26,117 nucleotides of DNA from a virus: IMG/VR virus record IMGVR_UViG_3300023278_000981, positions 1 through 26,117 of that record. The stretch is one strand, 5' to 3'. Under the pieces are notes generated by a model. The model saw nothing but the letters and a program-made list of their open reading frames with translations, did not search any database and was not told the origin of the DNA. A program made the position numbers and the translations under genes. Below, one piece after another: positions 1 to 7,297 of the stretch (the stretch's first letter is position 1; every line of letters starts with the position of its first letter).

Positions 1-227
1 TGACAATGACTCTTGGCCAACACGCAGAAATACCAGGTCAAATTATAGGTGTAGGAGGTTTACAATTGACAAGCTCTGTAGGCTCTGTAGTAGCTGTTGG
101 TACTGCGGGTATTGACGTCACAGGCATACAAATGACTATATCGGCAGGAAGTGTTAATGTGACTGCATGGGCTGAGATAGATCCTGGAGTAACTAATGTT
201 TGGACAGAGGTTGATTTAGCAGCTTAG
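1..227 (+). CDS. C-terminal end of a repeat-containing phage structural protein (5'-truncated)
   Basis: The reading frame is open to the left window edge, so the ATG at 6 is probably internal and this is only the last 74 or so codons. The visible part holds two degenerate copies of a beta-type repeat. Each has a G-(L/I)-Q-(L/M)-T core followed by a GSV-V segment, about 26 residues apart, and the protein ends with an acidic Trp-containing tail (VWTEVDLAA). Repeats of this style are common in structural or tail proteins of marine phages. No enzymatic motif is visible. It lies 37 bp upstream of the tail fibre, which supports a virion role. The exact function is unknown. Confidence 0.7.
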   Translation, partial: TMTLGQHAEIPGQIIGVGGLQLTSSVGSVVAVGTAGIDVTGIQMTISAGSVNVTAWAEIDPGVTNVWTEVDLAA

Positions 228-239
228 GTAATGTAAAAT
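211..239 (+). promoter_or_regulatory. candidate sigma70-like promoter for the tail fibre gene
   Basis: A -35-like TTGATT at 211-216 (4 of 6 matches) and a -10-like TAAAAT at 234-239 (5 of 6) are separated by 17 bp. The predicted transcription start is near 246. It precedes a clear Shine-Dalgarno AGGAGA at 251-256 and the ATG at 265. The element overlaps the end of the upstream gene. AT-rich DNA produces chance matches, so this is tentative. Confidence 0.35.
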
Positions 240-264
240 TATGATAATTTAGGAGATAAAATTT

Positions 265-1497
265 ATGACATCTAGTTACTCAACAGATTTAAAACTCGAA
301 CTAATGGTGACTGGCGAAAACGCTGGTACTTGGGGAGATAAAACAAATACAAACTTAAATGTAATTCAACAAGCAATCGCTGGTTTCGAACAAGTAACCT
401 TATCAAGTGGTGGAACGTTAGCACTTGTAATGTCAGATGGTGCGTTATCAAATGCAAGAAATATGGTTATTAAATTTGCTACAGCTTCAATTGCTGCTAG
501 CACAATTTGTACAATACCAAATTCAATAGAAAAATTTTATATTTTTGATGCAACAGGTTTAACAAATCCTACAAACCTTACAATTAAAACTGCATCAGGA
601 ACAGGATTCACTTTAGACGCTGCTAAAATTTACGCAGCATATTCTGATGGAACAAACTTAAACGAAATTTCATTAGACACTTTAGGCGGCACTATTGCTG
701 CTGCAAATATTACAGGAACTATTGCAACTTCACAAATTGCAGATGACGCAATAACCTCAGCTAAAATTGCTGACGATGCTGTTGTAGCTGCAGCGATCGC
801 TGACAACGCAGTAGTAACTGCTGGAATAAATAATGATGCTGTAACTGCCGATAAATTAGCAGACACTTCTGTTACTGCAGGATCATACACGACTGCAAAC
901 ATAACTGTAGATGCACAAGGTCGTTTAACTGCCGCTTCTTCAGGAGCAGGTGGTGATGGAGCTTTTCAACCAAATTTAATTGCTGGAGGACCTTCAAGTG
1001 GTACATACACATCCCCTGCTAATGCTTCAAAATATTATGCTTACGCTTTTGCAGGAGGCGGAGGATCAGGTGGAGGAATGGATCCTAACGGAGGAGTATC
1101 TGGTTTAGGTGGAAATGGTGGTTTTGGTTTTTATGCGGGAAGTCTTCAAGCAAGCACTGGTTATCCCTACTCAGTAGGAGGTGGAGGTAATGCGGGTGGA
1201 CCATCACAACCTTCTGGACAAGCTGGAGGTGCTGGAGGATCAACCTCTTTAGGAAATTTATTTACAGTAAATGGAGGAGGTGGAGGAAGTGGAGCTGGTC
1301 AACCAAACCAAACTCAACCTAGTGGCTCTAGTGGAAACGCTCCTGGAGCTGCATCTAGTCTTCCATCAAGACAATACATTTTTGGTGAAGAATTAGGAGC
1401 AGGTGGCCAAAACAGAGCAGGTGATCTTAACCCTGATGTAAATCATGGACAAGCAGGAAATAAAGGTGGTTTAACAGTTTACGATAACGGTAATTAA
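265..1497 (+). CDS. tail fibre / receptor-binding protein with decapeptide repeats and glycine-rich tip
   Basis: This 410-aa protein is a likely host-recognition fibre. The N-terminal region (about 1-140) has the SYSTDLKL and NAGTWGDKTN signatures frequent at the start of marine phage fibres and probably attaches to the tail. Residues 158-207 are five tandem 10-residue repeats of the form I-A-D-D-A-x-x-x-A-x, which suggest a fibrous trimeric shaft. A VDAQGRLTAA segment follows at 215-224. From about 264 the protein is dominated by Gly-rich strings (264-288, 305-327, 337-345), like glycine-rich phage fibre tip domains and the polyglycine adhesin tips of T-even gp38 proteins. AGGAGA at 251-256 supports the start. 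The next gene begins 2 bp after the stop. Fibre identity is firm. The assignment of the Gly-rich part to receptor binding is by analogy. Confidence 0.85.
   Translation: MTSSYSTDLKLELMVTGENAGTWGDKTNTNLNVIQQAIAGFEQVTLSSGGTLALVMSDGALSNARNMVIKFATASIAASTICTIPNSIEKFYIFDATGLTNPTNLTIKTASGTGFTLDAAKIYAAYSDGTNLNEISLDTLGGTIAAANITGTIATSQIADDAITSAKIADDAVVAAAIADNAVVTAGINNDAVTADKLADTSVTAGSYTTANITVDAQGRLTAASSGAGGDGAFQPNLIAGGPSSGTYTSPANASKYYAYAFAGGGGSGGGMDPNGGVSGLGGNGGFGFYAGSLQASTGYPYSVGGGGNAGGPSQPSGQAGGAGGSTSLGNLFTVNGGGGGSGAGQPNQTQPSGSSGNAPGAASSLPSRQYIFGEELGAGGQNRAGDLNPDVNHGQAGNKGGLTVYDNGN
736..885 (+). repeat. five tandem 30-bp units coding decapeptide repeats in the fibre shaft
   Basis: Five consecutive 30-bp units encode residues 158-207 of the fibre, beginning IADDAITSAK, IADDAVVAAA, IADNAVVTAG, INNDAVTADK and LADTSVTAGS. 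The hydrophobic first position, the D/N pair and the Ala/Val at positions 5-6 keep an exact 10-residue period without gaps. The DNA copies have diverged, so the constraint appears to be on the protein. Confidence 0.85.
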
Positions 1498-1499
1498 TT

Positions 1500-1934
1500 A
1501 TGGCTTATTTAATTTTTCAAGATAATAATTTATATACAATTGCAGCTAATGACGCTGACAAAAATTCCTTGCCTTTGGTAAGTAGTCATATTGTAAAAGA
1601 TGTTTCAGAAAGTGATTTTTTAAAAATTAAAAAACAAACATCTCAAGCAAAGTTAGTTGATGGAAATGTTGTAATTGAAGATTCAAATCAAACGTCCGAT
1701 AGATTTAATGAAGTTTCTCTAAAAGGATACCACGTTGAAGTTTTAAAAAAACTTAATGATTTTTTAAATATAGATACAAATTCTACTAAATCTTTATATA
1801 ATGATATTTTAAACTACAAAAATTATTTAGAGAATTTAGATTACAGTACAATTTCTTTACCGATGGTAAAAACTTGGGAAGAGTATTGTGGTGATAATTC
1901 GATAGCATACATTAGTCCTTTACAGATAGGTTAG
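1500..1934 (+). CDS. conserved marine phage protein, possible tail fibre assembly or companion protein
   Basis: This 144-aa protein starts 2 bp after the fibre stop, so the two are likely co-translated. It has an N-terminal beta-type segment (AYLIFQDNNLYTIAAND), a middle S-E-S-D-F-L-K-I-K-K motif, and a C-terminal helical part ending in a conserved-looking W-E-E-Y-C element and PLQIG tail. I recall similar proteins directly downstream of fibre genes in marine phages, but I know of no proven function. A chaperone or fibre-cap role is inferred from position only. No membrane segment or signal peptide is visible, and no strong Shine-Dalgarno is seen. Confidence 0.65.
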   Translation: MAYLIFQDNNLYTIAANDADKNSLPLVSSHIVKDVSESDFLKIKKQTSQAKLVDGNVVIEDSNQTSDRFNEVSLKGYHVEVLKKLNDFLNIDTNSTKSLYNDILNYKNYLENLDYSTISLPMVKTWEEYCGDNSIAYISPLQIG

Positions 1935-1952
1935 TTATTTGTATGTTCAGCT

Positions 1953-2702
1953 ATGTTTGAACAAATCATAAAATTTGTAGCTCCTGAAGAATATATAAAA
2001 AATAATCAAGATACATTACCTACTCCAATAAAATTAAACATACCTGATTGGTATAAAGAAAAAGAATTAAAACATGGAATGGAAAAATTTACTATAAAAG
2101 GTTGCATGCCTTTTTTAGACGCTTTAACATCAGGTTATCTTCTTAAAATACCAAGTGATTTTTATGTAGAACATAATGTAGAAATTGATGGTAAAAAAGC
2201 TACTGGAGTTACTTGCCCAAATAGAGCAAGAAATAATTTAACTGAGCACATTAATATTAATTACGAAAATATACCTGAATACCATAGATCCTATCAACTT
2301 GGAAATAGTCCTTTAGTAGAAAAAAATAAAAATTTACCTTTTCATAAAATTTTAAACCCCTGGGTAATAAAAACTCCACCAGGTTATTCTTGTTTATTTA
2401 CACCTCCACTAAATAATAAAGATGATAGATTTGAAATAATGTCAGGAATTGTTGATACAGACACTTTTCCTTCTGAAATTAATTTTCCAATTGTTTTTAA
2501 TGGTGATAAGTACCCCTCTTTAAAAACTACTCTTAAAGTGGGCACACCATATGTGCAAGTAATTCCTTTTAAAAGAGATAATTGGAAAATAAAAATAGAA
2601 AATACTAATAAAAAAGAAAAAAAAGAAACTGAATTTTTTTTAGTAAAATATGTGATTGATAATTATAAAAAAAAATTTTGGAATAAAAAATTATGGAAAT
2701 AA
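1953..2702 (+). CDS. conserved phage protein of unknown function (249 aa)
   Basis: This 249-aa protein is Lys-rich and belongs to no enzyme family I can name. Visible features are an N-terminal I-P-D-W-Y-K motif (residues about 30-35), then a K-G-C-M-P-F-L-D-A-L-T-S-G-Y block (about 49-62), a Pro-rich middle (KTPPGYSCLFTPP, about 143-155), and a basic C-terminus with several Lys-Lys pairs. I recall proteins with the same Cys-Met-Pro-Phe block in T4-like cyanophages and other marine phages, beside 2OG-Fe(II) oxygenases. Its last 10 bases overlap the start of the prolyl-hydroxylase-like gene, so the two are probably translationally coupled. A partnership with that oxygenase is inference. Confidence 0.7.
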   Translation: MFEQIIKFVAPEEYIKNNQDTLPTPIKLNIPDWYKEKELKHGMEKFTIKGCMPFLDALTSGYLLKIPSDFYVEHNVEIDGKKATGVTCPNRARNNLTEHININYENIPEYHRSYQLGNSPLVEKNKNLPFHKILNPWVIKTPPGYSCLFTPPLNNKDDRFEIMSGIVDTDTFPSEINFPIVFNGDKYPSLKTTLKVGTPYVQVIPFKRDNWKIKIENTNKKEKKETEFFLVKYVIDNYKKKFWNKKLWK

Positions 2703-3277
2703 AAAATACTTTATTAAATTACATAAATGTTTTTGACGATTTTATTCCTAAAGATGTTTTAAAAATATTTAACAAAGTTTGTAAACATCATGAAGAATTT
2801 TCAGAAGGAAGAGTAATAAACAATTCAGCAAAAGGTAAAGTAGATAAAGCTTCTAGAAATGTAAAAATTTGGGAAATGGAAAGTTTATTAACAAAAAGTT
2901 TTACACAAATACATTGGACTAATTTCTTTTTGCGTGCATTTCAAGAGTCTATAAATAGATATGCAATAAATTTAAACATGTCACAATCTTTTATTTTACA
3001 AGATATTCAAACTCTTAAATACAATGTTGGAGGTCATTATAAATTTCATGTAGACAATGGTGCTTTTAATCATAGAACAATTAGTTGTATTTTTTTTGTA
3101 AATGATGAGTATGAGGGTGGTGATTTATTATTTAAATTTCCTAACGAAAAAGAATCTATAAATATAGAAAAAAGAAAAAATAGAATGATTGTTTGGCCAA
3201 GTAATTTTTTATACCCTCATTGCGTTACTCCTGTAATAAGTGGAGAAAGGTATTCGGTTGTAGCATGGGCAAAATAA
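2693..3277 (+). CDS. 2OG-Fe(II) oxygenase, prolyl 4-hydroxylase-like
   Basis: This 194-aa protein is a probable iron- and 2-oxoglutarate-dependent hydroxylase of the P4Hc type. The full catalytic set is visible: H119-x-D121 (FHVD) and H176 (YPHCVTPV) as the iron triad, and R186 (GERYSVVAW) as the 2OG-binding arginine. The strand between them carries EGGDLLF and MIVWPSNFLYPH, as in the double-stranded beta-helix of the family. The N-terminal third is helical. The start overlaps the upstream 249-aa gene by 10 bp, and the stop overlaps the next oxygenase-like gene by 13 bp. Substrate is unknown. Virion protein (for example fibre) or host protein hydroxylation are possible, and nothing in the sequence decides between them. 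Confidence 0.88.
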   Translation: MEIKNTLLNYINVFDDFIPKDVLKIFNKVCKHHEEFSEGRVINNSAKGKVDKASRNVKIWEMESLLTKSFTQIHWTNFFLRAFQESINRYAINLNMSQSFILQDIQTLKYNVGGHYKFHVDNGAFNHRTISCIFFVNDEYEGGDLLFKFPNEKESINIEKRKNRMIVWPSNFLYPHCVTPVISGERYSVVAWAK

Positions 3278-3813
3278 AAAAAAATTTTAAATATAAAAAA
3301 ATTAAAAACTTTTTTAATAAGGAAGAGCTTGACATATTAAAAATATACTGTGAAATAAAAAGTAGGACTTCTACTGAAAATTTTAATTTAGAAAAAAACT
3401 GGGGTCAAGGTTTTTATGGAGATTATTTAATGGAGTCTTTTCTTTTAAAAAAGAAAAAATTTATGCAAAAACAATGTGGAATAGATCTTTTACCTACTTA
3501 TAGTTTTTGGAGACTTTATACTAAATTTCAAAATTTACCAAAGCATAAAGATAGGCCCTCTTGTGAAATAAGTGTGACTGCATCAATAATGAATGACGGT
3601 ACTGATTGGCCAATCTATGTAGATGACAACCCTATACTTTTGAAACCTGGCGATGCTTGTATATATCTTGGTTGTGATTCACTTCATTGGAGAGAAGAAT
3701 TTAAAGGTGACTATAATGCTCAAGTTTTTTTTCACTACGTAGATAAAAAAGGTTCAAATGCAGAATATTATTTGGATAAAAGACCTTTTTGGGGTATGAA
3801 TTATACATTATGA
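3265..3813 (+). CDS. 2OG-Fe(II) oxygenase-like protein with atypical 2OG-binding position
   Basis: This is a 182-aa product read from ATG 3265, inside the end of the previous oxygenase gene. An upstream TTG at 3220 would add 15 residues but only overlaps more deeply. The protein looks like a second, divergent cupin-fold oxygenase. It has H94-x-D96 (PKHKDRP) followed by a Cys-Glu-Ile-Ser strand, a LLKPGDACIYLG strand pair, and a distal H141 in a LHWREEF motif. The last strand reads NAQVFFHYVD, with Gln153 where many relatives have the 2OG-binding Arg. It may use another residue (R97 or the Arg in HWREEF) or be catalytically altered. Its stop overlaps the next ATG (ATGA). Confidence 0.72.
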   Translation: MGKIKKNFKYKKIKNFFNKEELDILKIYCEIKSRTSTENFNLEKNWGQGFYGDYLMESFLLKKKKFMQKQCGIDLLPTYSFWRLYTKFQNLPKHKDRPSCEISVTASIMNDGTDWPIYVDDNPILLKPGDACIYLGCDSLHWREEFKGDYNAQVFFHYVDKKGSNAEYYLDKRPFWGMNYTL

Positions 3814-4043
3814 TTTTTAAACAAAAAAAAGATGGATCTTGTGATCTTATATTTCACGATGATGAAATTAAAATTTTAAATAAATATAAAAAACTTCATT
3901 TATCAGAAGAGTTTACAAAACATTTCAGTAATACACTTTTTAAAATAGCTCATGATTTAACAGTCAATTTAAAGGAAGAAACACAAAGATTACAATCTAC
4001 TGAATTAATGGATATTGTTGGCGAAAAACCCAAGGATATTTAA
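3810..4043 (+). CDS. small conserved hypothetical protein (77 aa)
   Basis: The start is placed at ATG 3810, which overlaps the upstream stop as ATGA. A TTG at 3789 is less likely. The product is short, charged and largely helical. It begins with a beta-type FKQKKDGSCDLIFHDDE segment and continues as an amphipathic helix (about 20-65), ending GEKPKDI. There are no cysteine clusters, membrane segments or catalytic motifs. It sits between an oxygenase-like gene and the gp10-like gene. I do not recognise a function. Confidence 0.7.
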   Translation: MIFKQKKDGSCDLIFHDDEIKILNKYKKLHLSEEFTKHFSNTLFKIAHDLTVNLKEETQRLQSTELMDIVGEKPKDI

Positions 4044-4067
4044 AAACCTTTTTATTTAAGGTATAAT
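4039..4067 (+). promoter_or_regulatory. candidate promoter with perfect -10 giving a near-leaderless transcript
   Basis: A perfect TATAAT at 4062-4067 lies 17 bp from TTTAAA at 4039-4044 (4 of 6 matches to TTGACA). The usual start 6-7 bp after the -10 would fall at about 4073, the A of the next gene's ATG. The -10 also sits inside an 11-bp inverted repeat, GGTATAATACC (4060-4070). Only a weak AAGG with 11-bp spacing is available as a Shine-Dalgarno. Confidence 0.4.
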
Positions 4068-4072
4068 ACCCT

Positions 4073-6226
4073 ATGCCTCTAACAAAAGTACAAATAGCCC
4101 CAGGATTTAATAAACAAGTAACCGCAACAGGAGCAGAGGGAAAATGGACTGACGGTGACTTTGTTAGATTTAGGTATGGTTTACCTGAAAAAATAGGTGG
4201 TTGGGAACAGCTTGTTAATGCATCTTTAGTAGGTGCAGCAAGAGAACAGTTTATATGGGCTGATTTAGATGGAAGAAGATACGCAGCGATAGGCACGAAC
4301 AAAGTTTTAATTATTTATTATGAGGGAGCCTTTTACGATATAACACCTTTAAGCACAGCTTTAACGGGATGTACGTTTGACACTGTAAATACTTCAGCTA
4401 CAATTACTGTAAATAAAGCAGCACATACATTACAACCTGGTGATTTATTCACATTTACATCAGTAACACCTCCAGTAGGTGCTGGATATTCAGCATCAGA
4501 TTTTACTACCAATACTTTTCAAGTAGTCACTGTTCCAAATAGTGATTCTTTTACGATTACTATGGCAAGCGCAGCAGGGACAACGGTCAACGGAAGTGGA
4601 TCTGCAACAGTCAATCCGTACATAAGTGCAGGTGCTTTAGGATTTACTTACGGTTTTGGTTGGGGAACAGGACTTTGGGGTGGGGGTCAACAATTATTTG
4701 GAACTTTAAATGGAGCACTACTAGATGATACTGCGGGTACTGGAGGCTCTGGAACTTCCATTACACTTGCATCAACCACTGGATTTCCAACTTCGGGTAC
4801 CATAAAAGTTGGCGCAGAATTTATTTCTTACACAGGTATAGCTACAAATGATCTTACAGGAATTACTAGAGCAACTGCGGGCACAAGATCTGCTCATGCG
4901 TCTGGATCTGGTGTTGAATATTACACTGGTTGGGGGCAAGCATCTCTGGCATCAACTTTAACAATAGATCCTGCATCTTGGTCTTTAGATAATTTTGGAG
5001 AAAAATTAATAGCTACAATTAAAAATGGTAAAACATTTGAATGGAATCCTATTAACTCAAACCCCAATGCCTTAACTACAAGAGCGACTGTTGTAAGTGG
5101 TGCACCTACTGTTTCAGTAATGTCTCTTGTATCAGACAGAGATAGACATTTATTAATGTTAGGAACTGAAACTACAATAGGGAGTGGTGGCACACAAGAT
5201 AAAATGTTTATTAGATTTTCAGATCAAGAAAATATAAATGATTACACACCAACTTCAGTAAACACTGCAGGGACATTTAGAATAGACGCAGGTACAAAAA
5301 TAGTAGGAGCCGTAAAAGGAAAAGATTATACCTTAATTTTAACAGATAACTCAGCTTATGTAATTCAATTTGTAGGACCTCCCTTTACTTTCTCGATAAG
5401 GCAAGTAGGTTCAAACTGTGGAGCCATTGGACAACATTCTATAAAATATGTTAATGGTGCTGTTTATTGGATGGGGGAATCTGGTGGATTCTTTGTTTAT
5501 GATGGTACTGTTAAATCTTTACCATGCCAAGTTGAAGATTTTGTATTTACAAACAAAGGAGATAACCTTGGAGTAAATTATCAAAACGGTGAATCAGTAT
5601 ATGTGGGACTTAATCATTTATATGAAGAACTTACTTGGTTTTATCCGAAAGCAGGTTCATCTTTTAATGATAGATGCGTCACTTACAATTATCAAAGCGG
5701 AACTTGGACAACAGGTTCTCTATCAAGAACTACTTGGTCAGACGCTAATTTATACGATGTACCTTACGCTACTGAATTTAATTCAACAACAACACCAACT
5801 TTTCCTTTGATTCAAGGTGTAACAAATTTAAACGGTGGGACTATTTATTATGCTCATGAAGTTGGAACAGACCAAGTAGATACCACAGGAGCAAAAACTA
5901 CAATTCCAGCATTTATAGAATCTGGAGATTTTTCTTTGAATATTGAAGGTAATGGTCAACTATTTATGAGTATGAGAAGATTTGTACCTGATTTTAAACT
6001 GTTACAAGGTAATGCTCAAGTAACTATTCAACTAAGAGATTATCCAAGTGACACTGAAGCATCTTCACCATTAGGACCTTTTACAATAACATCAGCTACT
6101 GACAAAATAGATACAAGAGCTAGAGCAAGATTTGCTAGCTTAAAAATTGCAAACACAGGTACGGATGAAAATTGGCGATTTGGAACTTTTAGAGCTGATG
6201 TACAACCCGATGGTATGAGAGGATAA
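4073..6226 (+). CDS. P22 gp10-like tail / packaged-DNA stabilisation protein
   Basis: This 717-aa protein begins with IAPGFNKQVTATGAEGKWTDGDFVRFRYG, the typical opening of phage head-completion/tail-hub proteins annotated as packaged DNA stabilisation protein. Residues about 103-182 form a beta-rich insert with the HTLQPGDLF and NTFQVVTV motifs of small beta domains common in marine phage virion proteins. Residues 235-284 carry a second module: GFPTSGTIKVGAEFISYTG, then LTGITRATAGT and an AHASGSGV turn. The rest is rich in beta-propeller-like strands (WGESGGFF-type motifs, Trp-Gly pairs). It would plug the portal vertex and join tail needle or fibres. The family name rests on the N-terminus and overall pattern, since no alignment was run. 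Its stop overlaps the next start by 1 bp. Confidence 0.75.
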   Translation: MPLTKVQIAPGFNKQVTATGAEGKWTDGDFVRFRYGLPEKIGGWEQLVNASLVGAAREQFIWADLDGRRYAAIGTNKVLIIYYEGAFYDITPLSTALTGCTFDTVNTSATITVNKAAHTLQPGDLFTFTSVTPPVGAGYSASDFTTNTFQVVTVPNSDSFTITMASAAGTTVNGSGSATVNPYISAGALGFTYGFGWGTGLWGGGQQLFGTLNGALLDDTAGTGGSGTSITLASTTGFPTSGTIKVGAEFISYTGIATNDLTGITRATAGTRSAHASGSGVEYYTGWGQASLASTLTIDPASWSLDNFGEKLIATIKNGKTFEWNPINSNPNALTTRATVVSGAPTVSVMSLVSDRDRHLLMLGTETTIGSGGTQDKMFIRFSDQENINDYTPTSVNTAGTFRIDAGTKIVGAVKGKDYTLILTDNSAYVIQFVGPPFTFSIRQVGSNCGAIGQHSIKYVNGAVYWMGESGGFFVYDGTVKSLPCQVEDFVFTNKGDNLGVNYQNGESVYVGLNHLYEELTWFYPKAGSSFNDRCVTYNYQSGTWTTGSLSRTTWSDANLYDVPYATEFNSTTTPTFPLIQGVTNLNGGTIYYAHEVGTDQVDTTGAKTTIPAFIESGDFSLNIEGNGQLFMSMRRFVPDFKLLQGNAQVTIQLRDYPSDTEASSPLGPFTITSATDKIDTRARARFASLKIANTGTDENWRFGTFRADVQPDGMRG

Positions 6227-6801
6227 TGGACGAAATATTTTTAAGAGATTACGCTAACAATGTATCACAAGCTCAAGAGCCTCTTGGAATTGCAGCTGTA
6301 CAATCTCAACCAGGGTTTGAGAATTACCAACCAAGTTTTGTTAACCAAGACTTAACTCCTATGAGTTTAGTTAATGATAATAAATTACCAAACTTTAAAA
6401 ACATGGCAAAAAACGTTGCTACAAATTTAGCAAAAAATTATGTTGTTAAAAAAACAGGTTTAGATGGTATTAAAGGAAATATACTTAGTTCAGTGCTTAG
6501 TAGTAATCCTTATGTTACAGGTTTAGCAACTATAGGATCTTCTCTTACAGGTAACTCTCTAAATATTTCAAATATGTTAGCTCAAAAAAGAGCTGAAAAA
6601 AATTATGAAATTAATCAAAAAAGAATCCAAAATCAATTGAACAAACAACAGATACAAGAAATACAAAAAAAATTAGATTCGCAACCAATATCAAATCAAG
6701 ATCAAGGAAGAGGACAAGTAACTTCTTCTCAAACATCTTCTGCTCCTCAAAGACAATCTAGACAAACTTCAGGACCAGGAGGATTACATAGTGGGTATTA
6801 A
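6226..6801 (+). CDS. hypothetical virion-module protein with coiled-coil (191 aa)
   Basis: The start overlaps the gp10-like stop (TAATG), with GAGAGGAT just upstream. The N-terminal half is polar and contains a GIAAVQSQPGFENYQPSF stretch. The middle (about 65-115) alternates short hydrophobic segments (NILSSVLSSNPYVTGLATIGSSL). Residues 120-152 form a Gln/Lys/Ile-rich helix likely to be a coiled coil, and the tail is a disordered Gln/Ser/Gly stretch ending GGLHSGY. The composition resembles small ejected or scaffold-type virion proteins, but no family is recognised. It lies in a tight chain of structural genes. Confidence 0.7.
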   Translation: MDEIFLRDYANNVSQAQEPLGIAAVQSQPGFENYQPSFVNQDLTPMSLVNDNKLPNFKNMAKNVATNLAKNYVVKKTGLDGIKGNILSSVLSSNPYVTGLATIGSSLTGNSLNISNMLAQKRAEKNYEINQKRIQNQLNKQQIQEIQKKLDSQPISNQDQGRGQVTSSQTSSAPQRQSRQTSGPGGLHSGY

Positions 6802-6965
6802 TGGCTAGAGTAGATATAGTAATTCCTGAACCATCCCCTAAATATACACAGGAAAATCAAAGACAAGTAACTCAGTCTTTACGAACGATGCAAGATAAGT
6901 TAAACACTTCTTATCAACAAGAATTAAAAAATGAACAAGATACATTTAACTGGTTTATATCATGA
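6801..6965 (+). CDS. small conserved phage protein (54 aa)
   Basis: A 54-codon gene fits exactly between its neighbours. Its ATG at 6801 overlaps the upstream TAA, and its TGA at 6963-6965 overlaps the next ATG (ATGA). The product starts MARVDIVIPEPSPKYTQENQ. It continues as a Gln-rich helix (QRQVTQSLRTMQDKLN) and ends NEQDTFNWFIS, a Trp-Phe tail I recall from short proteins in the structural module of other marine phages. The exact double stop/start coupling and absence of internal stops make it a real gene. Function unknown. Confidence 0.75.
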   Translation: MARVDIVIPEPSPKYTQENQRQVTQSLRTMQDKLNTSYQQELKNEQDTFNWFIS

Positions 6966-7297
6966 CGATTAGATACAAAAGCGATACATTTAGTTTGACT
7001 ACAACAAACGTCACTACAGTTTTAACATGCCCAGCAGATGCAACTGTACTTGTTAAAAACTTACAAGCAGTCCATGATACAGCTAGTAATGTGGATACCC
7101 ATGCCTTGTTAACAAAGTCAGGTGGTTCAGCTGTGAAAATAGGATACAAAGAACTTAATAAAGCTCAAGCTAACATGATAGAGGAAACTTTATCTATGGA
7201 AGCAAGTGATGTTTTATCAATGCAAGCAGGTACAGCTAATGAAGTTACAGGTGTTGTAAGTTATGCTCTTATAGACCGATCACAGGAAAATGGATAA
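6962..7297 (+). CDS. small beta-rich probable virion protein (111 aa)
   Basis: Coupled to the 54-aa gene by ATGA. The protein is almost entirely predicted beta strands: TIRYKSDTFSLTTTNVTTVLTCP, then ATVLVKNLQAVHDT, a KSGGSAVKIGYKEL hairpin, and a C-terminal GVVSYALIDRSQE strand. This pattern (surface-exposed Thr/Ser, a sandwich of about 110 residues, no catalytic residues) matches small structural or head-tail joining proteins of marine phages. The identity is by pattern and neighbourhood, not by a named family. It overlaps the next oxygenase gene by 8 bp. Confidence 0.72.
   Translation: MTIRYKSDTFSLTTTNVTTVLTCPADATVLVKNLQAVHDTASNVDTHALLTKSGGSAVKIGYKELNKAQANMIEETLSMEASDVLSMQAGTANEVTGVVSYALIDRSQENG

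Noticed and set aside
3220-3264. TTG-started 15-residue extension of the second oxygenase-like gene
   Set aside because: It only reads deeper into the upstream oxygenase in another frame; the ATG at 3265 gives the usual short overlap.
3789-3809. TTG-started extension of the 77-aa gene
   Set aside because: The ATG at 3810 makes an ATGA overlap, the rule in this genome.
2693-3813. The two adjacent oxygenase-like genes as one frameshifted gene
   Set aside because: Each has its own N-terminus and its own set of iron-ligand motifs, so they are separate proteins.
3997-4302. 101-aa open frame on the - strand spanning the promoter region at 4039-4067
   Set aside because: Overlaps two genes in antisense and shows no recognisable motif.
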